A stretch of 64,000 nucleotides of DNA from Leclercia sp. 29361 (lineage in GTDB: Bacteria; Pseudomonadota; Gammaproteobacteria; Enterobacterales; Enterobacteriaceae): the NCBI RefSeq assembly GCF_011290365.1, contig NZ_CP049786.1, forward strand, positions 868,001-932,000, read 5' to 3'. Below the pieces are notes generated by a model, which saw only the letters and a list, made by a program, of their open reading frames with translations, did no database searches and was not told where the DNA came from. The position numbers and the translations under genes were made by a program. How positions within the stretch are numbered: the stretch's first letter is position 1; every line of letters starts with the position of its first letter. Positions 17,623 to 26,980 of this stretch are shown here, one piece after another.

Positions 17623-20052
17623 GTGTCCCTGTTGCCGGTCGCCGCTGTCCTTCCTGAACTTCTCCTCGCGTTACACCACGCCCCCCAGGTTCTGCTTACT
17701 GCGCCCACCGGTGCGGGGAAATCGACGTGGCTGCCGCTGCAGATCCTGGCTGAGGGAAAAATTAACGGCAAAATTATTCTGCTCGAACCGCGGCGGATCG
17801 CCGCCCGCAACGTGGCGCAGCGTCTTGCCGACCTGCTGGGGGAAAAACCGGGAGAGACGGTGGGCTACCGGATGCGGGCTGAAACCTGCGTGGGGGCGAA
17901 TACCCGGCTGGAGGTGGTCACCGAGGGGATCCTCACCCGTATGCTGCAGCAGGATCCCGAGCTGACCGGCGTAGGGCTGGTGATCCTCGATGAGTTCCAC
18001 GAGCGCAGCCTGCAGGCGGATCTGGCTCTGGCGCTGCTGCTGGATGTCCAGCAGGGGCTACGGGACGATCTTAAGCTGCTGATCATGTCCGCGACCCTGG
18101 ACAACGACCGGCTTCAGCGCCTGCTCCCTGAGGCACCGACGATCGTTTCTGAGGGGCGTACCTTTCCGGTTGAGCGGCGCTATCAGTCGCTCTCCACCCA
18201 GTTGCGTTTCGACGAAGCGGTGGCGGTGGCGACTGCCGAACTGCTGCGTCAGGAGCCCGGCTCGCTGCTGCTGTTTTTGCCGGGGGTGATTGAGATCCAG
18301 CGCGTGCAGGAGCAACTCGCCCGCCGGGTGGCTGACGACGTGGTGCTCTGTCCGCTGTATGGCGCGCTGTCCCTGACCGAGCAGCGTAAGGCGATCCTGC
18401 CTGCGCCGGTCGGACAGCGCAAAGTGGTGCTGGCGACCAACATCGCCGAAACCAGTCTGACCATCGAAGGCATCCGGCTGGTGGTGGATTCGGCCCAGGA
18501 GCGGGTGGCGAATTTCGATCCGCGCACCGGCCTGACCCGCCTGCTGACCCAGCGCGTCAGCCAGGCCTCGATGACCCAACGCGCCGGGCGTGCCGGGCGA
18601 CTGGAGCCGGGCATCTGCCTGCACCTGACGCCGTTTGAACAGGCCGAGCGCGCCGCCGCCCAGGGCACGCCGGAAATGTTGCAAAGCGATCTCAGCGGTC
18701 TGCTGATGGAACTCCTGCAGTGGGGATGCCGGGAGCCTTCCCAACTGAACTGGCTGGATCTGCCCCCAGCGACTAACCTTGCTGCGGCCCGCCGTCTGTT
18801 AACCCAGCTTGGGGCGCTGGCAGGGGAGCAGCTCAGCACGTTTGGCCAGAAGATGGCGAGGCTCGGCAACGACCCGCGGCTGGCGGCGATGCTGGCCAGC
18901 GCCAGAGGGGAAGACGAAATTGCGACGGCGGCAAAACTGGCGGCTATCCTTGAACAGCCCCCGCGAGGCGGCAGCAGCGATCTGGCCCAGGCCTTCTCCC
19001 GCAATCAGCCGGAGTGGCAGCAGCGCGCCCGGCAGTTAAGTTCGCGCCTCAACAGCCGCGGCGGAGCGCCGGACAGCGATTGCGTACCTGCGCTGCTGGC
19101 AAAGGCGTTTCCTGACAGGATCGCCCGCCGCCGCGGGCTCGACGGTCGCTATCAGCTGGCGAACGGCATGGGGGCGATGTTGCAGAGCGATGACGCTATG
19201 ACCCGCCATGAGTGGTTGATTGCCCCGTCGTTATTGCAGGGTAGCCAGTCACCGGATGCCCGCATTTTGTTGGGCTTAGCCGTGGATATCGATCCCCTGA
19301 TTGCCGCCTCGCCGGGGCTGGTGGCGCAGTCTGACACCGTCGAGTGGGATGATGCCCAGGGCACGCTGAAGGCTTTTCGCCGGGCACAGATTGGCCGCCT
19401 GACGGTAAACGTCAAACCGCTGGCAAAGCCGTCGGAAGAGGAGCTGCACCAGGCGATGCTCAACGGCATCCGCGATAAAGGGCTCAGCGTCATGAACTGG
19501 ACCCCGGAGGCGGAGCAGTACCGGATCCGCCTGCACTGCGCGGCGCAGTGGCTGCCGGAGTTTGCCTGGCCGGCGGTGGATGACGCCTCGCTGCTGGCGT
19601 CCCTTGAGACGTGGCTGCTGCCGCAAATGCAGGGCGTACATTCGCTTCGCGCCCTGAAATCACTGGATGTTAAGGCGGCGTTACAGAACTTAACCGACTG
19701 GTCGTTACGTCAACGTCTGGATACTGAGCTTCCGGGGCATTACACTGTGCCGACCGGCAGCCGGATAGCCATTCGTTATCATGAAGATAATCCTCCGGCG
19801 CTGGCGGTACGGATGCAGGAGATGTTTGGCGAGGCGACCACCCCAGCCATTGCGCAGGGGCGTGTGCCGCTGGTGCTGGAGCTGTTATCCCCGGCTCAGC
19901 GTCCGCTGCAGATCACCCGCGATCTGGGTGCTTTCTGGGCCGGAAGCTACCGCGAGGTGCAAAAAGAGATGAAAGGACGCTACCCCAAGCACGTCTGGCC
20001 GGACGATCCGGCAAATACGGCGCCCACCCGGCGGACTAAAAAGTATTCGTGA
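17623..20052 (+). CDS. hrpB: ATP-dependent RNA helicase-like protein HrpB
   Basis: A DEAH-box superfamily 2 helicase of 809 residues, the E. coli length, if translation begins at the GTG at 17623 (MSLLPVAAVLPELL), which has CTGGAG upstream. An ATG at 17578 and the frame from 17572 would add an unlikely N-terminus that overlaps the promoter. Motifs: Walker A APTGAGKST at 27-35, LEPRRIAARN, DEFHERS (the DEAH equivalent), MSATLDN, ATNIAETSLTIEG, and motif VI QRAGRAGR. The HrpB-specific C-terminal domain ends GRYPKHVWPDDP. Its cellular role is not settled in E. coli. It is divergent from thpR. Confidence 0.94.
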   Translation: MSLLPVAAVLPELLLALHHAPQVLLTAPTGAGKSTWLPLQILAEGKINGKIILLEPRRIAARNVAQRLADLLGEKPGETVGYRMRAETCVGANTRLEVVTEGILTRMLQQDPELTGVGLVILDEFHERSLQADLALALLLDVQQGLRDDLKLLIMSATLDNDRLQRLLPEAPTIVSEGRTFPVERRYQSLSTQLRFDEAVAVATAELLRQEPGSLLLFLPGVIEIQRVQEQLARRVADDVVLCPLYGALSLTEQRKAILPAPVGQRKVVLATNIAETSLTIEGIRLVVDSAQERVANFDPRTGLTRLLTQRVSQASMTQRAGRAGRLEPGICLHLTPFEQAERAAAQGTPEMLQSDLSGLLMELLQWGCREPSQLNWLDLPPATNLAAARRLLTQLGALAGEQLSTFGQKMARLGNDPRLAAMLASARGEDEIATAAKLAAILEQPPRGGSSDLAQAFSRNQPEWQQRARQLSSRLNSRGGAPDSDCVPALLAKAFPDRIARRRGLDGRYQLANGMGAMLQSDDAMTRHEWLIAPSLLQGSQSPDARILLGLAVDIDPLIAASPGLVAQSDTVEWDDAQGTLKAFRRAQIGRLTVNVKPLAKPSEEELHQAMLNGIRDKGLSVMNWTPEAEQYRIRLHCAAQWLPEFAWPAVDDASLLASLETWLLPQMQGVHSLRALKSLDVKAALQNLTDWSLRQRLDTELPGHYTVPTGSRIAIRYHEDNPPALAVRMQEMFGEATTPAIAQGRVPLVLELLSPAQRPLQITRDLGAFWAGSYREVQKEMKGRYPKHVWPDDPANTAPTRRTKKYS

Positions 20053-20060
20053 TGGTCATT

Positions 20061-20090
20061 GTAGGCCGGGTAAGCGTAGCGCCACCCGGC
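20061..20090. repeat. REP-type palindromic repeat, inverted copy
   Basis: GTAGGCCGGGTAAGCG ... GCCACCCGGC is the reverse complement of the REP copies at 2919, 28964 and 39078, with small differences. It lies nine bases after the hrpB stop codon, in a tandem (not convergent) junction with mrcB. Confidence 0.78.
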
Positions 20091-20102
20091 AATGGGGACC
20101 GA

Positions 20103-20147
20103 GGGGCCTGATGCCCTCACCCCGACCCTCTCCCACGGGGAGAGGGG
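20103..20147. repeat. Partial composite repeat: box-C-like part only
   Basis: The GC-rich hairpin block (CCCTCACCCCGACCCTCTCC at 20114 onwards, then CACGGGGAGAGGG) with its usual GCCTGATG lead. The linker and the AAAACGGCAAC stem found in the four full copies are missing. This copy lies between genes on the same strand. Confidence 0.7.
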
Positions 20148-20242
20148 GAAAACGCGGTTTATTTTGAGAGATTTCTTCTTCCTCCATCAGGGGGAAGAAC
20201 TGAGAATCGGGCCCTTGCGCCTGATAGTTGCGGAGAGAGAGC

Positions 20243-22756
20243 ATGGCGGGGAATGACCGCGAGCCAATAGGACGTAAAGGAAAGCCTTCACGTCCGGCGA
20301 AAGAAAAGGCAGGCCGTCGTCGCCTCAGTGATGAGGAGTATGACGACGTTGATAATGAGTATGAGGATGAAGCGCCCGTGCCACGTAAAGGAAAAGGCAA
20401 AAAAGGTAAACCTCGCGGCAAGCGCGGCTGGTTCTGGCTGCTGCTGAAGCTGTTAATTGTTTTCATCGTCCTGCTGGCGATCTACGGCGTCTATCTGGAT
20501 CAGAAGATCCGCAGCCGTATCGACGGTAAAGTCTGGCAACTGCCAGCGGCGGTGTATGGCCGGATGGTCAACCTCGAGCCGGAGATGACCATCAGCAAGA
20601 ACGAGATGGTCAAGCTGCTGGAGGCAACCCAGTACCGCCAGGTGACGAAGATGACCCGTCCCGGCGAGTTTACGGTGCAGGCGAAAAGCATCGAGATGAT
20701 CCGCCGTCCGTTTGACTTCCCGGACAGCAAAGAGGGGCAGGTGCGTGCGCGTCTGACCTTCGACGGCGATCATATCGACACCATCGAGAACATGGAGAAC
20801 AACCGTCAGTTCGGTTTCTTCCGTCTCGATCCGCGGCTGATCACCATGCTCTCCTCGCCAAACGGCGAGCAGCGTCTGTTTGTCGCGCGTAACGGCTTCC
20901 CGGATCTGCTGGTGGATACCCTGCTGGCAACCGAAGACCGTCACTTCTATGAGCACGATGGCGTCAGCCTGTACTCCATTGGTCGTGCGGTGCTGGCCAA
21001 CCTGACCGCCGGACGGACGGTGCAGGGGGCAAGTACCCTGACCCAGCAGCTGGTGAAGAACCTGTTCCTCTCCAGCGAACGCTCCTACTGGCGTAAGGCT
21101 AACGAAGCGTACATGGCGGTGCTGATGGACGCCCGCTACAGCAAAGATCGCATCCTTGAGCTGTACATGAACGAGGTCTACCTCGGTCAGAGCGGCGACA
21201 ATGAAATCCGCGGCTTCCCGCTGGCGAGCCTCTACTACTTTGGCCGTCCGGTGGAAGAGTTGAGTCTCGACCAGCAGGCGCTGCTGGTGGGCATGGTGAA
21301 AGGGGCGTCAATCTACAACCCGTGGCGTAACCCGAAGCTGGCGCTGGAGCGTCGTAATCTGGTCCTGCGTCTGCTGCAACAGCAGCAGGTGATCGACCAG
21401 GAGCTGTACGACATGCTCAGCGCGCGTCCGTTAGGCGTCCAGCCGCGTGGCGGCGTCATCTCCCCGCAGCCTGCCTTTATGCAGATGGTGCGTCAGGAGC
21501 TGCAGGCTAAGCTCGGCGACAAAGTAAAAGATCTCTCCGGCGTGAAGATCTTCACCACCTTTGACTCGGTGGCGCAGGATGCCGCAGAGAAAGCGGCGGT
21601 GGAAGGCATTCCGGCGCTGAAAAAGCAGCGTAAGCTGAGCGATCTGGAGACCGCGATGGTGGTGGTCGATCGGACCACCGGCGAAGTGCGGGCGATGGTC
21701 GGCGGGGCAGAGCCGCAGTTTGCGGGCTACAACCGCGCCATGCAGGCACGCCGTTCGATCGGTTCTCTGGCAAAACCAGCGACCTATCTCACCGCCCTGA
21801 GCCAGCCGAACCAGTATCGTCTGAACACCTGGATTGCCGATGCCCCGATCGCCCTGCGCCAGCCAAACGGCCAGGTGTGGTCGCCGCAGAACGACGACAA
21901 ACAGTACAGCGGTCAGGTGATGCTGGTGGATGCCCTGACGCGGTCCATGAACGTGCCGACGGTTAACCTCGGGATGGCGCTGGGTCTGCCAGCGGTCACC
22001 GATACCTGGCTGAAGCTGGGGGTGCCAAAAGATCAGCTGCATCCGGTTCCGGCCATGCTGTTAGGTGCCCTGAACCTGACGCCAATTGAAGTGGCGCAGG
22101 CGTTCCAGACCATCGCCAGCGGCGGTAACCGTGCTCCGCTCTCGGCGTTGCGTTCGGTGATTGCCGAAGATGGCACCCCGCTGTACCAGAGCTTCCCGCA
22201 GGCGGAGCGTGCCGTTCCGGCGCAGGCCGCCTACATGACTCTGTGGACCATGCAGCAGGTGGTACAGCGCGGGACCGGTCGCCAGCTTGGCGCGAAGTAC
22301 CCGGGTCTGCATCTGGCGGGTAAAACCGGGACCACCAACAACAACGTCGATACCTGGTTTGCCGGCATCGACGGGCGTGAAGTGGTAATCACCTGGGTCG
22401 GACGCGACAACAACCAGCCGACGAAACTGTACGGTGCCAGCGGGGCGATGTCGATTTATCAGCGCTATCTGGCTAACCAGTCGCCGGTGCCGTTAACCCT
22501 GACGCCACCGGAAGATATCGTCGATATGGGCGTGGATCAGTCGGGCAACTTCGTGTGTGGCGGCGGGATGCGTAGCGTTCCGGTCTGGACCTCCAACCCG
22601 GACTCCCTGTGCCAGGCGCCAACGCCAGAGCCGACGGGCAACCCGTTTGAGCAGTCTTCTCCTCAGCAGCAGCAGCAACAGCCGCAGCAGCAGAATGAGA
22701 AGAAAGAGAGCGACGGCGTCGCGGGCTGGATTAAAGATATGTTCGGCGGTAACTAA
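20243..22756 (+). CDS. mrcB: Bifunctional penicillin-binding protein 1B
   Basis: PBP1B polymerises glycan strands and cross-links peptides in peptidoglycan synthesis; it is an inner-membrane protein with a periplasmic body. It has 837 residues (E. coli 844). Order: a charged cytoplasmic tail, one membrane segment at about 62-85 ([20 protein letters not shown]), the UB2H domain, a GT51 transglycosylase domain ([12 protein letters not shown] with the catalytic Glu, [12 protein letters not shown]), then a transpeptidase domain with [11 protein letters not shown] and KTGTT. The start ATG at 20243 follows CGGAGAGA. The tail is rich in Gln from CAG repeats. Codon 46, the Met that starts the short gamma form in E. 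coli, is GTG here. Confidence 0.97.
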   Translation: MAGNDREPIGRKGKPSRPAKEKAGRRRLSDEEYDDVDNEYEDEAPVPRKGKGKKGKPRGKRGWFWLLLKLLIVFIVLLAIYGVYLDQKIRSRIDGKVWQLPAAVYGRMVNLEPEMTISKNEMVKLLEATQYRQVTKMTRPGEFTVQAKSIEMIRRPFDFPDSKEGQVRARLTFDGDHIDTIENMENNRQFGFFRLDPRLITMLSSPNGEQRLFVARNGFPDLLVDTLLATEDRHFYEHDGVSLYSIGRAVLANLTAGRTVQGASTLTQQLVKNLFLSSERSYWRKANEAYMAVLMDARYSKDRILELYMNEVYLGQSGDNEIRGFPLASLYYFGRPVEELSLDQQALLVGMVKGASIYNPWRNPKLALERRNLVLRLLQQQQVIDQELYDMLSARPLGVQPRGGVISPQPAFMQMVRQELQAKLGDKVKDLSGVKIFTTFDSVAQDAAEKAAVEGIPALKKQRKLSDLETAMVVVDRTTGEVRAMVGGAEPQFAGYNRAMQARRSIGSLAKPATYLTALSQPNQYRLNTWIADAPIALRQPNGQVWSPQNDDKQYSGQVMLVDALTRSMNVPTVNLGMALGLPAVTDTWLKLGVPKDQLHPVPAMLLGALNLTPIEVAQAFQTIASGGNRAPLSALRSVIAEDGTPLYQSFPQAERAVPAQAAYMTLWTMQQVVQRGTGRQLGAKYPGLHLAGKTGTTNNNVDTWFAGIDGREVVITWVGRDNNQPTKLYGASGAMSIYQRYLANQSPVPLTLTPPEDIVDMGVDQSGNFVCGGGMRSVPVWTSNPDSLCQAPTPEPTGNPFEQSSPQQQQQQPQQQNEKKESDGVAGWIKDMFGGN

Positions 22757-22758
22757 TC

Positions 22759-22790
22759 AAAAGTCCCTCTCCTGCGGGAGGGGGACTTTT
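22759..22790 (+). terminator. Terminator after mrcB
   Basis: A stem AAAAGTCCC-CTCC pairs with GGAG-GGGACTTTT, with a short TGC loop region and T4 at the end, two bases after the mrcB stop codon. One base bulges out of the stem. It isolates mrcB from the iron-regulated fhuA. Confidence 0.85.
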
Positions 22791-22895
22791 CACCTCAATT
22801 CAACATCCCTCCAACAGTAAAATTCCCGTTTATTAACCCTGCGTTTTCCGTTGTTTATTTCTTATACCCTCATTTCCTGTAGGGCCGCATATCAC

Positions 22896-22923
22896 TTGCT
22901 ATGCCGTGAATGTTTCGCATAAT
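22896..22923 (+). promoter_or_regulatory. Candidate fhuA promoter
   Basis: TTGCTA (22896-22901) and CATAAT (22918-22923) are 16 bp apart, about 65 bp upstream of the fhuA start codon. The Fur-like site follows immediately, where it would block initiation. Confidence 0.45.
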
Positions 22924-22933
22924 ATGCTGCGGT

Positions 22934-22952
22934 CATAATAATAATTCTCGTT
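22934..22952. promoter_or_regulatory. Candidate Fur box upstream of fhuA
   Basis: CATAATAATAATTCTCGTT matches the 19-bp Fur consensus (GATAATGATAATCATTATC) at about 12 of 19 positions, better in its left half. fhuA is Fur-repressed in E. coli and the same sequence block lies there. Fur with iron would repress the fhu genes. Confidence 0.6.
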
Positions 22953-22988
22953 TACGTTATCATTCACTCTTTCATCAGAGATATACCA

Positions 22989-25238
22989 ATGGCGCATTCA
23001 AAAACTGCTCAGCCAATGCAATCTTCGCTGCGTAAAATCGCAGTTGTTGTAGCCACAGCGGTTAGCGGCATGTCTGCTTTTGCCCAGGCTGCTGACACCC
23101 CTAAAAAAGAAGAAACCATCACCGTAACCGCAGCGTCAGCTCCACAGGAGAGCGCCTGGGGTCCGGCGGCAACCATTGCCGCACGCCAGTCCGCTACCGG
23201 GACCAAGACCGATACCTCCATTGAGAAGGTACCGCAGTCTATCTCCGTAGTGACCGCGGAAGAGATGGCCCTGCACCAGCCACGCTCGGTGAAAGAAGCA
23301 CTGAGCTATACGCCAGGGGTGGCAGTGGGTACGCGCGGTGCGTCGAACACCTATGACTACCTGATTATTCGTGGTTTTGCTGCCGATGGCCAAAGCCAGA
23401 ACAACTACCTCGACGGCATGAAGATGCAGGGCAACTTCTATAACGACGCGGTAATTGACCCTTATATGATCGAGCGCGCGGAAGTCATGCGCGGGCCGAC
23501 CTCTGTTCTGTACGGCAAAAGCAGCCCGGGTGGCTTGCTGAACATGGTCAGCAAACGTCCGCTGACAGAGCCGCTGAAAGAGATCCAGTTCAAAGTTGGG
23601 ACGGACAGCCTGTTCCAGACCGGGTTTGACTTCAGCGATGCGCTGGATGATGACGGCGTTTACTCTTATCGTCTGACCGGCCTGGCGCGTTCCAACAACG
23701 CCCAGCAGGAGCGCGCGGAAGAGCAGCGTTATACCATTGCGCCGTCCTTCTCCTGGCGTCCGTCAGATAAAACCAACTTCACCTTCCTCTCCTATTTCCA
23801 GAACGAGCCAGAAACCGGTTACTACGGCTGGTTGCCAAAAGAGGGCACGGTTGATCCGCTGCCAAACGGCGATCGTCTGTCGACCGATTTCAACGAAGGG
23901 GCGAAAAACAATACCTATTCCCGTAACCAGAAAATGGTCGGGTATAGCTTCGATCACGAGTTTAACGACACCTTCACCGTGCGTCAGAACCTGCGCTTTG
24001 CCGAGAACAAAACCTCGCAGAACAGTGTCTATGGCTACGGCGTCTGCTCCGATGCGGCGAACAGTGGCAACGCCCTGTGTAACGCGTTATCCCCTGCGGA
24101 CAAAGGCCATTACCTGGCGCGTAAGTACGTGGTTGATGATGAGAAGCTGCAAAACTTCACCGTCGATACCCAGCTGCAGAGCAAATTCGCTACCGGCGAA
24201 GTTGACCATATCCTGCTGACCGGCGTTGACTTTATGCGCATGCGTAACGACATCAACTCGTGGTTCGGCTATGACGGTTCCGTCCCGCTGCTGGATCTCT
24301 ACAATCCGGTGTATAGCGATTTCGATTTCGGCTCACAAAACCCGGGCAACTCCGGCCCGTATCAGATCCTGAACAAGCAGCAGCAGACCGGTCTCTACGT
24401 CCAGGATCAGGCGCAGTGGGATAAAGTGCTGGTTACCCTGGGGGGTCGTTACGACTGGGCCGATCAGGACTCTATCAACCGCGTTGCGGGCACTACCGCG
24501 TCACGGGATGACAACCAGTTCACCTGGCGCGGCGGGGTTAACTACCTGTTCGACAATGGCGTTACCCCTTACTTCAGCTACAGCGAATCCTTCGAGCCGT
24601 CTTCCCAGTCCGACGCACAAGGCAAGCCGTTTGCGCCGTCGAAAGGCAAGCAGTACGAAGTGGGCGTGAAGTATGTTCCGAGCGATCGTCCGATCGTGCT
24701 GACCGGGGCGCTGTATCAGCTGACCAAAACCAACAACCTGATGGCCGATCCTGCGGGCTCGTTCTTCTCGGTTGAAGGCGGCGAGATCCGCGCCCGTGGC
24801 GTGGAAATCGAAGCTAAAGCGGCACTGTCTGCCAGTGTTAACGTGGTGGGGTCTTACACTTACACCGACGTGGAGTACACCACCGACACCACCTACAAAG
24901 GCAACACCCCGGCGCAGGTGCCGGAGCACATGGCCTCCCTGTGGGGTGACTACACCTTCTATGATGGCGCGCTCTCTGGCCTGACGCTGGGTACCGGCGG
25001 TCGCTTCTCCAGCTCCAGCTATGGCGATCCGGCGAACTCCTTCAAGGTGGGTAGCTATGCGGTGATGGATGCCCTGGTCCGTTACGATCTGGCGCGTGTT
25101 GGCATGGCGGGCTCGAACGTGGCGCTGCACGTGAACAACCTGCTGGATCGTGAATATGTCGCCAGCTGCTTCAACACCTATGGCTGCTTCTGGGGTGCAG
25201 AACGCCAGGTTGTTGCGACTGCGACCTTCCGCTTCTAA
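22989..25238 (+). CDS. fhuA: Ferrichrome outer-membrane receptor FhuA
   Basis: FhuA is a TonB-dependent outer-membrane transporter of ferrichrome. E. coli FhuA is also a receptor for phages T1, T5 and phi80, colicin M and microcin J25. The product has 749 residues (E. coli 747): a signal peptide ending near AQA (about residue 35), a TonB box in EETITVTAA, a plug domain (KVPQSISVVTAEEM ... RGFAADGQSQ, ... RGPTSVLYGKSSPGG) and a 22-strand barrel ending in ATATFRF with the terminal Phe. Disulfide cysteines of an external loop (VCSDAANSGNALCNAL) and the C-terminal CFNTYGCFWG pair are kept, but the loop sequence differs from E. coli. It is followed by a terminator, then fhuCDB. Confidence 0.97.
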   Translation: MAHSKTAQPMQSSLRKIAVVVATAVSGMSAFAQAADTPKKEETITVTAASAPQESAWGPAATIAARQSATGTKTDTSIEKVPQSISVVTAEEMALHQPRSVKEALSYTPGVAVGTRGASNTYDYLIIRGFAADGQSQNNYLDGMKMQGNFYNDAVIDPYMIERAEVMRGPTSVLYGKSSPGGLLNMVSKRPLTEPLKEIQFKVGTDSLFQTGFDFSDALDDDGVYSYRLTGLARSNNAQQERAEEQRYTIAPSFSWRPSDKTNFTFLSYFQNEPETGYYGWLPKEGTVDPLPNGDRLSTDFNEGAKNNTYSRNQKMVGYSFDHEFNDTFTVRQNLRFAENKTSQNSVYGYGVCSDAANSGNALCNALSPADKGHYLARKYVVDDEKLQNFTVDTQLQSKFATGEVDHILLTGVDFMRMRNDINSWFGYDGSVPLLDLYNPVYSDFDFGSQNPGNSGPYQILNKQQQTGLYVQDQAQWDKVLVTLGGRYDWADQDSINRVAGTTASRDDNQFTWRGGVNYLFDNGVTPYFSYSESFEPSSQSDAQGKPFAPSKGKQYEVGVKYVPSDRPIVLTGALYQLTKTNNLMADPAGSFFSVEGGEIRARGVEIEAKAALSASVNVVGSYTYTDVEYTTDTTYKGNTPAQVPEHMASLWGDYTFYDGALSGLTLGTGGRFSSSSYGDPANSFKVGSYAVMDALVRYDLARVGMAGSNVALHVNNLLDREYVASCFNTYGCFWGAERQVVATATFRF

Positions 25239-25249
25239 TCGTTAAACTT

Positions 25250-25274
25250 GGGCACGATTTTCGTGCCCTTTTCT
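25250..25274 (+). terminator. Terminator between fhuA and fhuC
   Basis: A perfect stem GGGCACGA / TCGTGCCC with loop TTT is followed by TTTTCTTT. Transcripts reading past it would express fhuCDB at a lower level than fhuA, as suits receptor and transporter amounts. fhuC starts 18 bp downstream, so read-through is the likely source of its transcription. Confidence 0.85.
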
Positions 25275-25292
25275 TTACTTAAGTTGGCTAAC

Positions 25293-26090
25293 ATGCAGGA
25301 AAACAACCCGCAGTCCGATACCACTTTTGCACTCGATGGCATCTCCTTTCGCGTTCCCGGACGCACGCTGCTGCATCCGCTTTCGCTGACCTTTCCCGCA
25401 GGCCAGGTGACAGGCCTGATCGGCCATAACGGCTCCGGCAAATCCACCTTACTGAAAATGCTTGGCCGCCATCAGCCGCCTTCCGACGGCGATATTCTGC
25501 TCGACGGACAGCCGCTGGAGAGCTGGAACAGCAAGGCTTTTGCCCGCAAGGTGGCCTATCTGCCGCAGCAGCTGCCGCAGGCGGAAGGCATGACCGTCCG
25601 TGAGCTGGTGGCGATTGGCCGTTATCCCTGGCATGGTGCCTTGGGTCGCTTCGGCGTAGCCGACCGCGAGAAAGTGGAGGAGGCGATTGCGCTGGTGGGG
25701 TTAAAACCGCTGGCCCACCGTCTGGTGGATAGCCTGTCCGGTGGCGAGCGCCAGCGGGCGTGGATCGCCATGCTGGTGGCCCAGGACAGCCGGTGTTTAC
25801 TGCTGGATGAACCCACTTCGGCGCTGGATATCGCCCATCAGGTGGACGTGCTGGCGCTGGTGCATCGCTTAAGCCAGCAGCGCGGGCTGACGGTGATTGC
25901 GGTGCTGCACGACATCAATATGGCAGCGCGTTACTGCGACTATCTGGTGGCGCTGCGCGGTGGTGAGATGATCGCCCAGGGCACACCTGCCGAGCTGATG
26001 CGCAGTGAAACGCTGGAAAACATTTACGGAATTCCAATGGGTATTCTGCCGCATCCTGCCGGAGCGGCACCGGTGAGCTTTGTCTATTGA
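25293..26090 (+). CDS. fhuC: Iron(III) hydroxamate ABC transporter, ATPase
   Basis: FhuC powers import of ferrichrome, aerobactin and coprogen across the inner membrane with FhuB. It has 265 residues, as in E. coli. Walker A GHNGSGKST is at residues 44-52, signature LSGGERQRAW, Walker B CLLLDEPTSALD and the switch His in VLHDINMAARY. The frame is open from 25248, within the terminator; the ATG at 25293 (MQENNPQSDTTFALDG) is the E. coli start. The stop codon overlaps the fhuD start (TGATG), so fhuC, fhuD and fhuB are translationally coupled. Confidence 0.97.
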   Translation: MQENNPQSDTTFALDGISFRVPGRTLLHPLSLTFPAGQVTGLIGHNGSGKSTLLKMLGRHQPPSDGDILLDGQPLESWNSKAFARKVAYLPQQLPQAEGMTVRELVAIGRYPWHGALGRFGVADREKVEEAIALVGLKPLAHRLVDSLSGGERQRAWIAMLVAQDSRCLLLDEPTSALDIAHQVDVLALVHRLSQQRGLTVIAVLHDINMAARYCDYLVALRGGEMIAQGTPAELMRSETLENIYGIPMGILPHPAGAAPVSFVY

Positions 26091-26980
26091 TGCCTGAGTT
26101 AACACATATTAGCCGTCGTCGACTGTTGACGGCGATGGCCCTCTCGCCGCTGCTGTGGAAAATGGGCACGGCGCATGCCGCGACTGTCGATCCTCATCGC
26201 ATTGTGGCCCTTGAGTGGCTGCCGGTTGAGCTGCTGCTGGCCCTCGGCGTCACGCCCTACGGCGTGGCCGACATTCCCAATTATACCCTGTGGGTGAACG
26301 AGCCTCGTCTGCCGGAATCGGTGATCGACATTGGCCTGCGTACCGAGCCCAACCTCGAGCTGCTCACCCAGATGAAACCGTCGTACCTGGTCTGGTCGGC
26401 AGGATATGGCCCGTCGGAAGAGAAGCTGGCGCGGATTGCGCCGGGGCGCGGGTTCGCCTTTAGCGACGGCAAAAAGCCGCTGACCAATGCCCGCAAATCC
26501 TTAACCGAGATGGCGCAGCTGCTGAACATGGAGGCGGCTGCCCGTTCGCATCTGGATCATTTCGACAGCGTGATCGACAGCTACAAACCGCGTTTTGCCG
26601 GCCGGGGCGATCGCCCGCTGCTGATGGTCACCCTGCTTGATGCCCGCCATATGCTGGTGTTTGGCAATAACTGTCTGTTCCAGGAAGTGCTGGATCGCTA
26701 CGGGATTAAAAACGCCTGGGAAGGGGAGATGACCTTCTGGGGCAGCACCGCCGTCGGCATCGACCGTCTGGCCATGTTCCGCGATGTGGACGTGCTCTGC
26801 TTCGATCACGGCAACGAGCGCGAGATGCAGACCTTGATGGCGACGCCGCTGTGGCAGGCAATGCCGTTTGTCCGCCAGCAGCGTGTGAAGCGCGTCCCGG
26901 CGGTGTGGTTCTACGGCGCGACGCTGTCGGCCATGCACTTTGCCCGGGTGCTGGATAGCGCGCTGGGAGGTCAGGCATGA
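26090..26980 (+). CDS. fhuD: Iron(III) hydroxamate periplasmic binding protein
   Basis: FhuD binds hydroxamate siderophores in the periplasm and hands them to FhuB. It has 296 residues, as in E. coli. The N-terminus ISRRRLLTAMALSPLLWKM is a twin-arginine type signal, in line with E. coli FhuD as a Tat substrate; cleavage is likely after AHA near residue 30. The mature part is a class III binding protein joined by one long helix. The Trp and Tyr of the ligand pocket (VWSAGYGPS, TFWGSTAVGIDR) are present. A TTG just upstream is in frame, but the ATG at 26090 matches E. coli. It overlaps fhuC by one base and fhuB by four. Confidence 0.96.
   Translation: MPELTHISRRRLLTAMALSPLLWKMGTAHAATVDPHRIVALEWLPVELLLALGVTPYGVADIPNYTLWVNEPRLPESVIDIGLRTEPNLELLTQMKPSYLVWSAGYGPSEEKLARIAPGRGFAFSDGKKPLTNARKSLTEMAQLLNMEAAARSHLDHFDSVIDSYKPRFAGRGDRPLLMVTLLDARHMLVFGNNCLFQEVLDRYGIKNAWEGEMTFWGSTAVGIDRLAMFRDVDVLCFDHGNEREMQTLMATPLWQAMPFVRQQRVKRVPAVWFYGATLSAMHFARVLDSALGGQA

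Noticed and set aside
22655-22700. CAG-rich tract at the mrcB end as a possible phase-variable repeat
   Set aside because: The tract is mixed with CAA and CCG codons, encodes the Gln-rich tail also seen in E. coli PBP1B, and a triplet change would not shift the frame.
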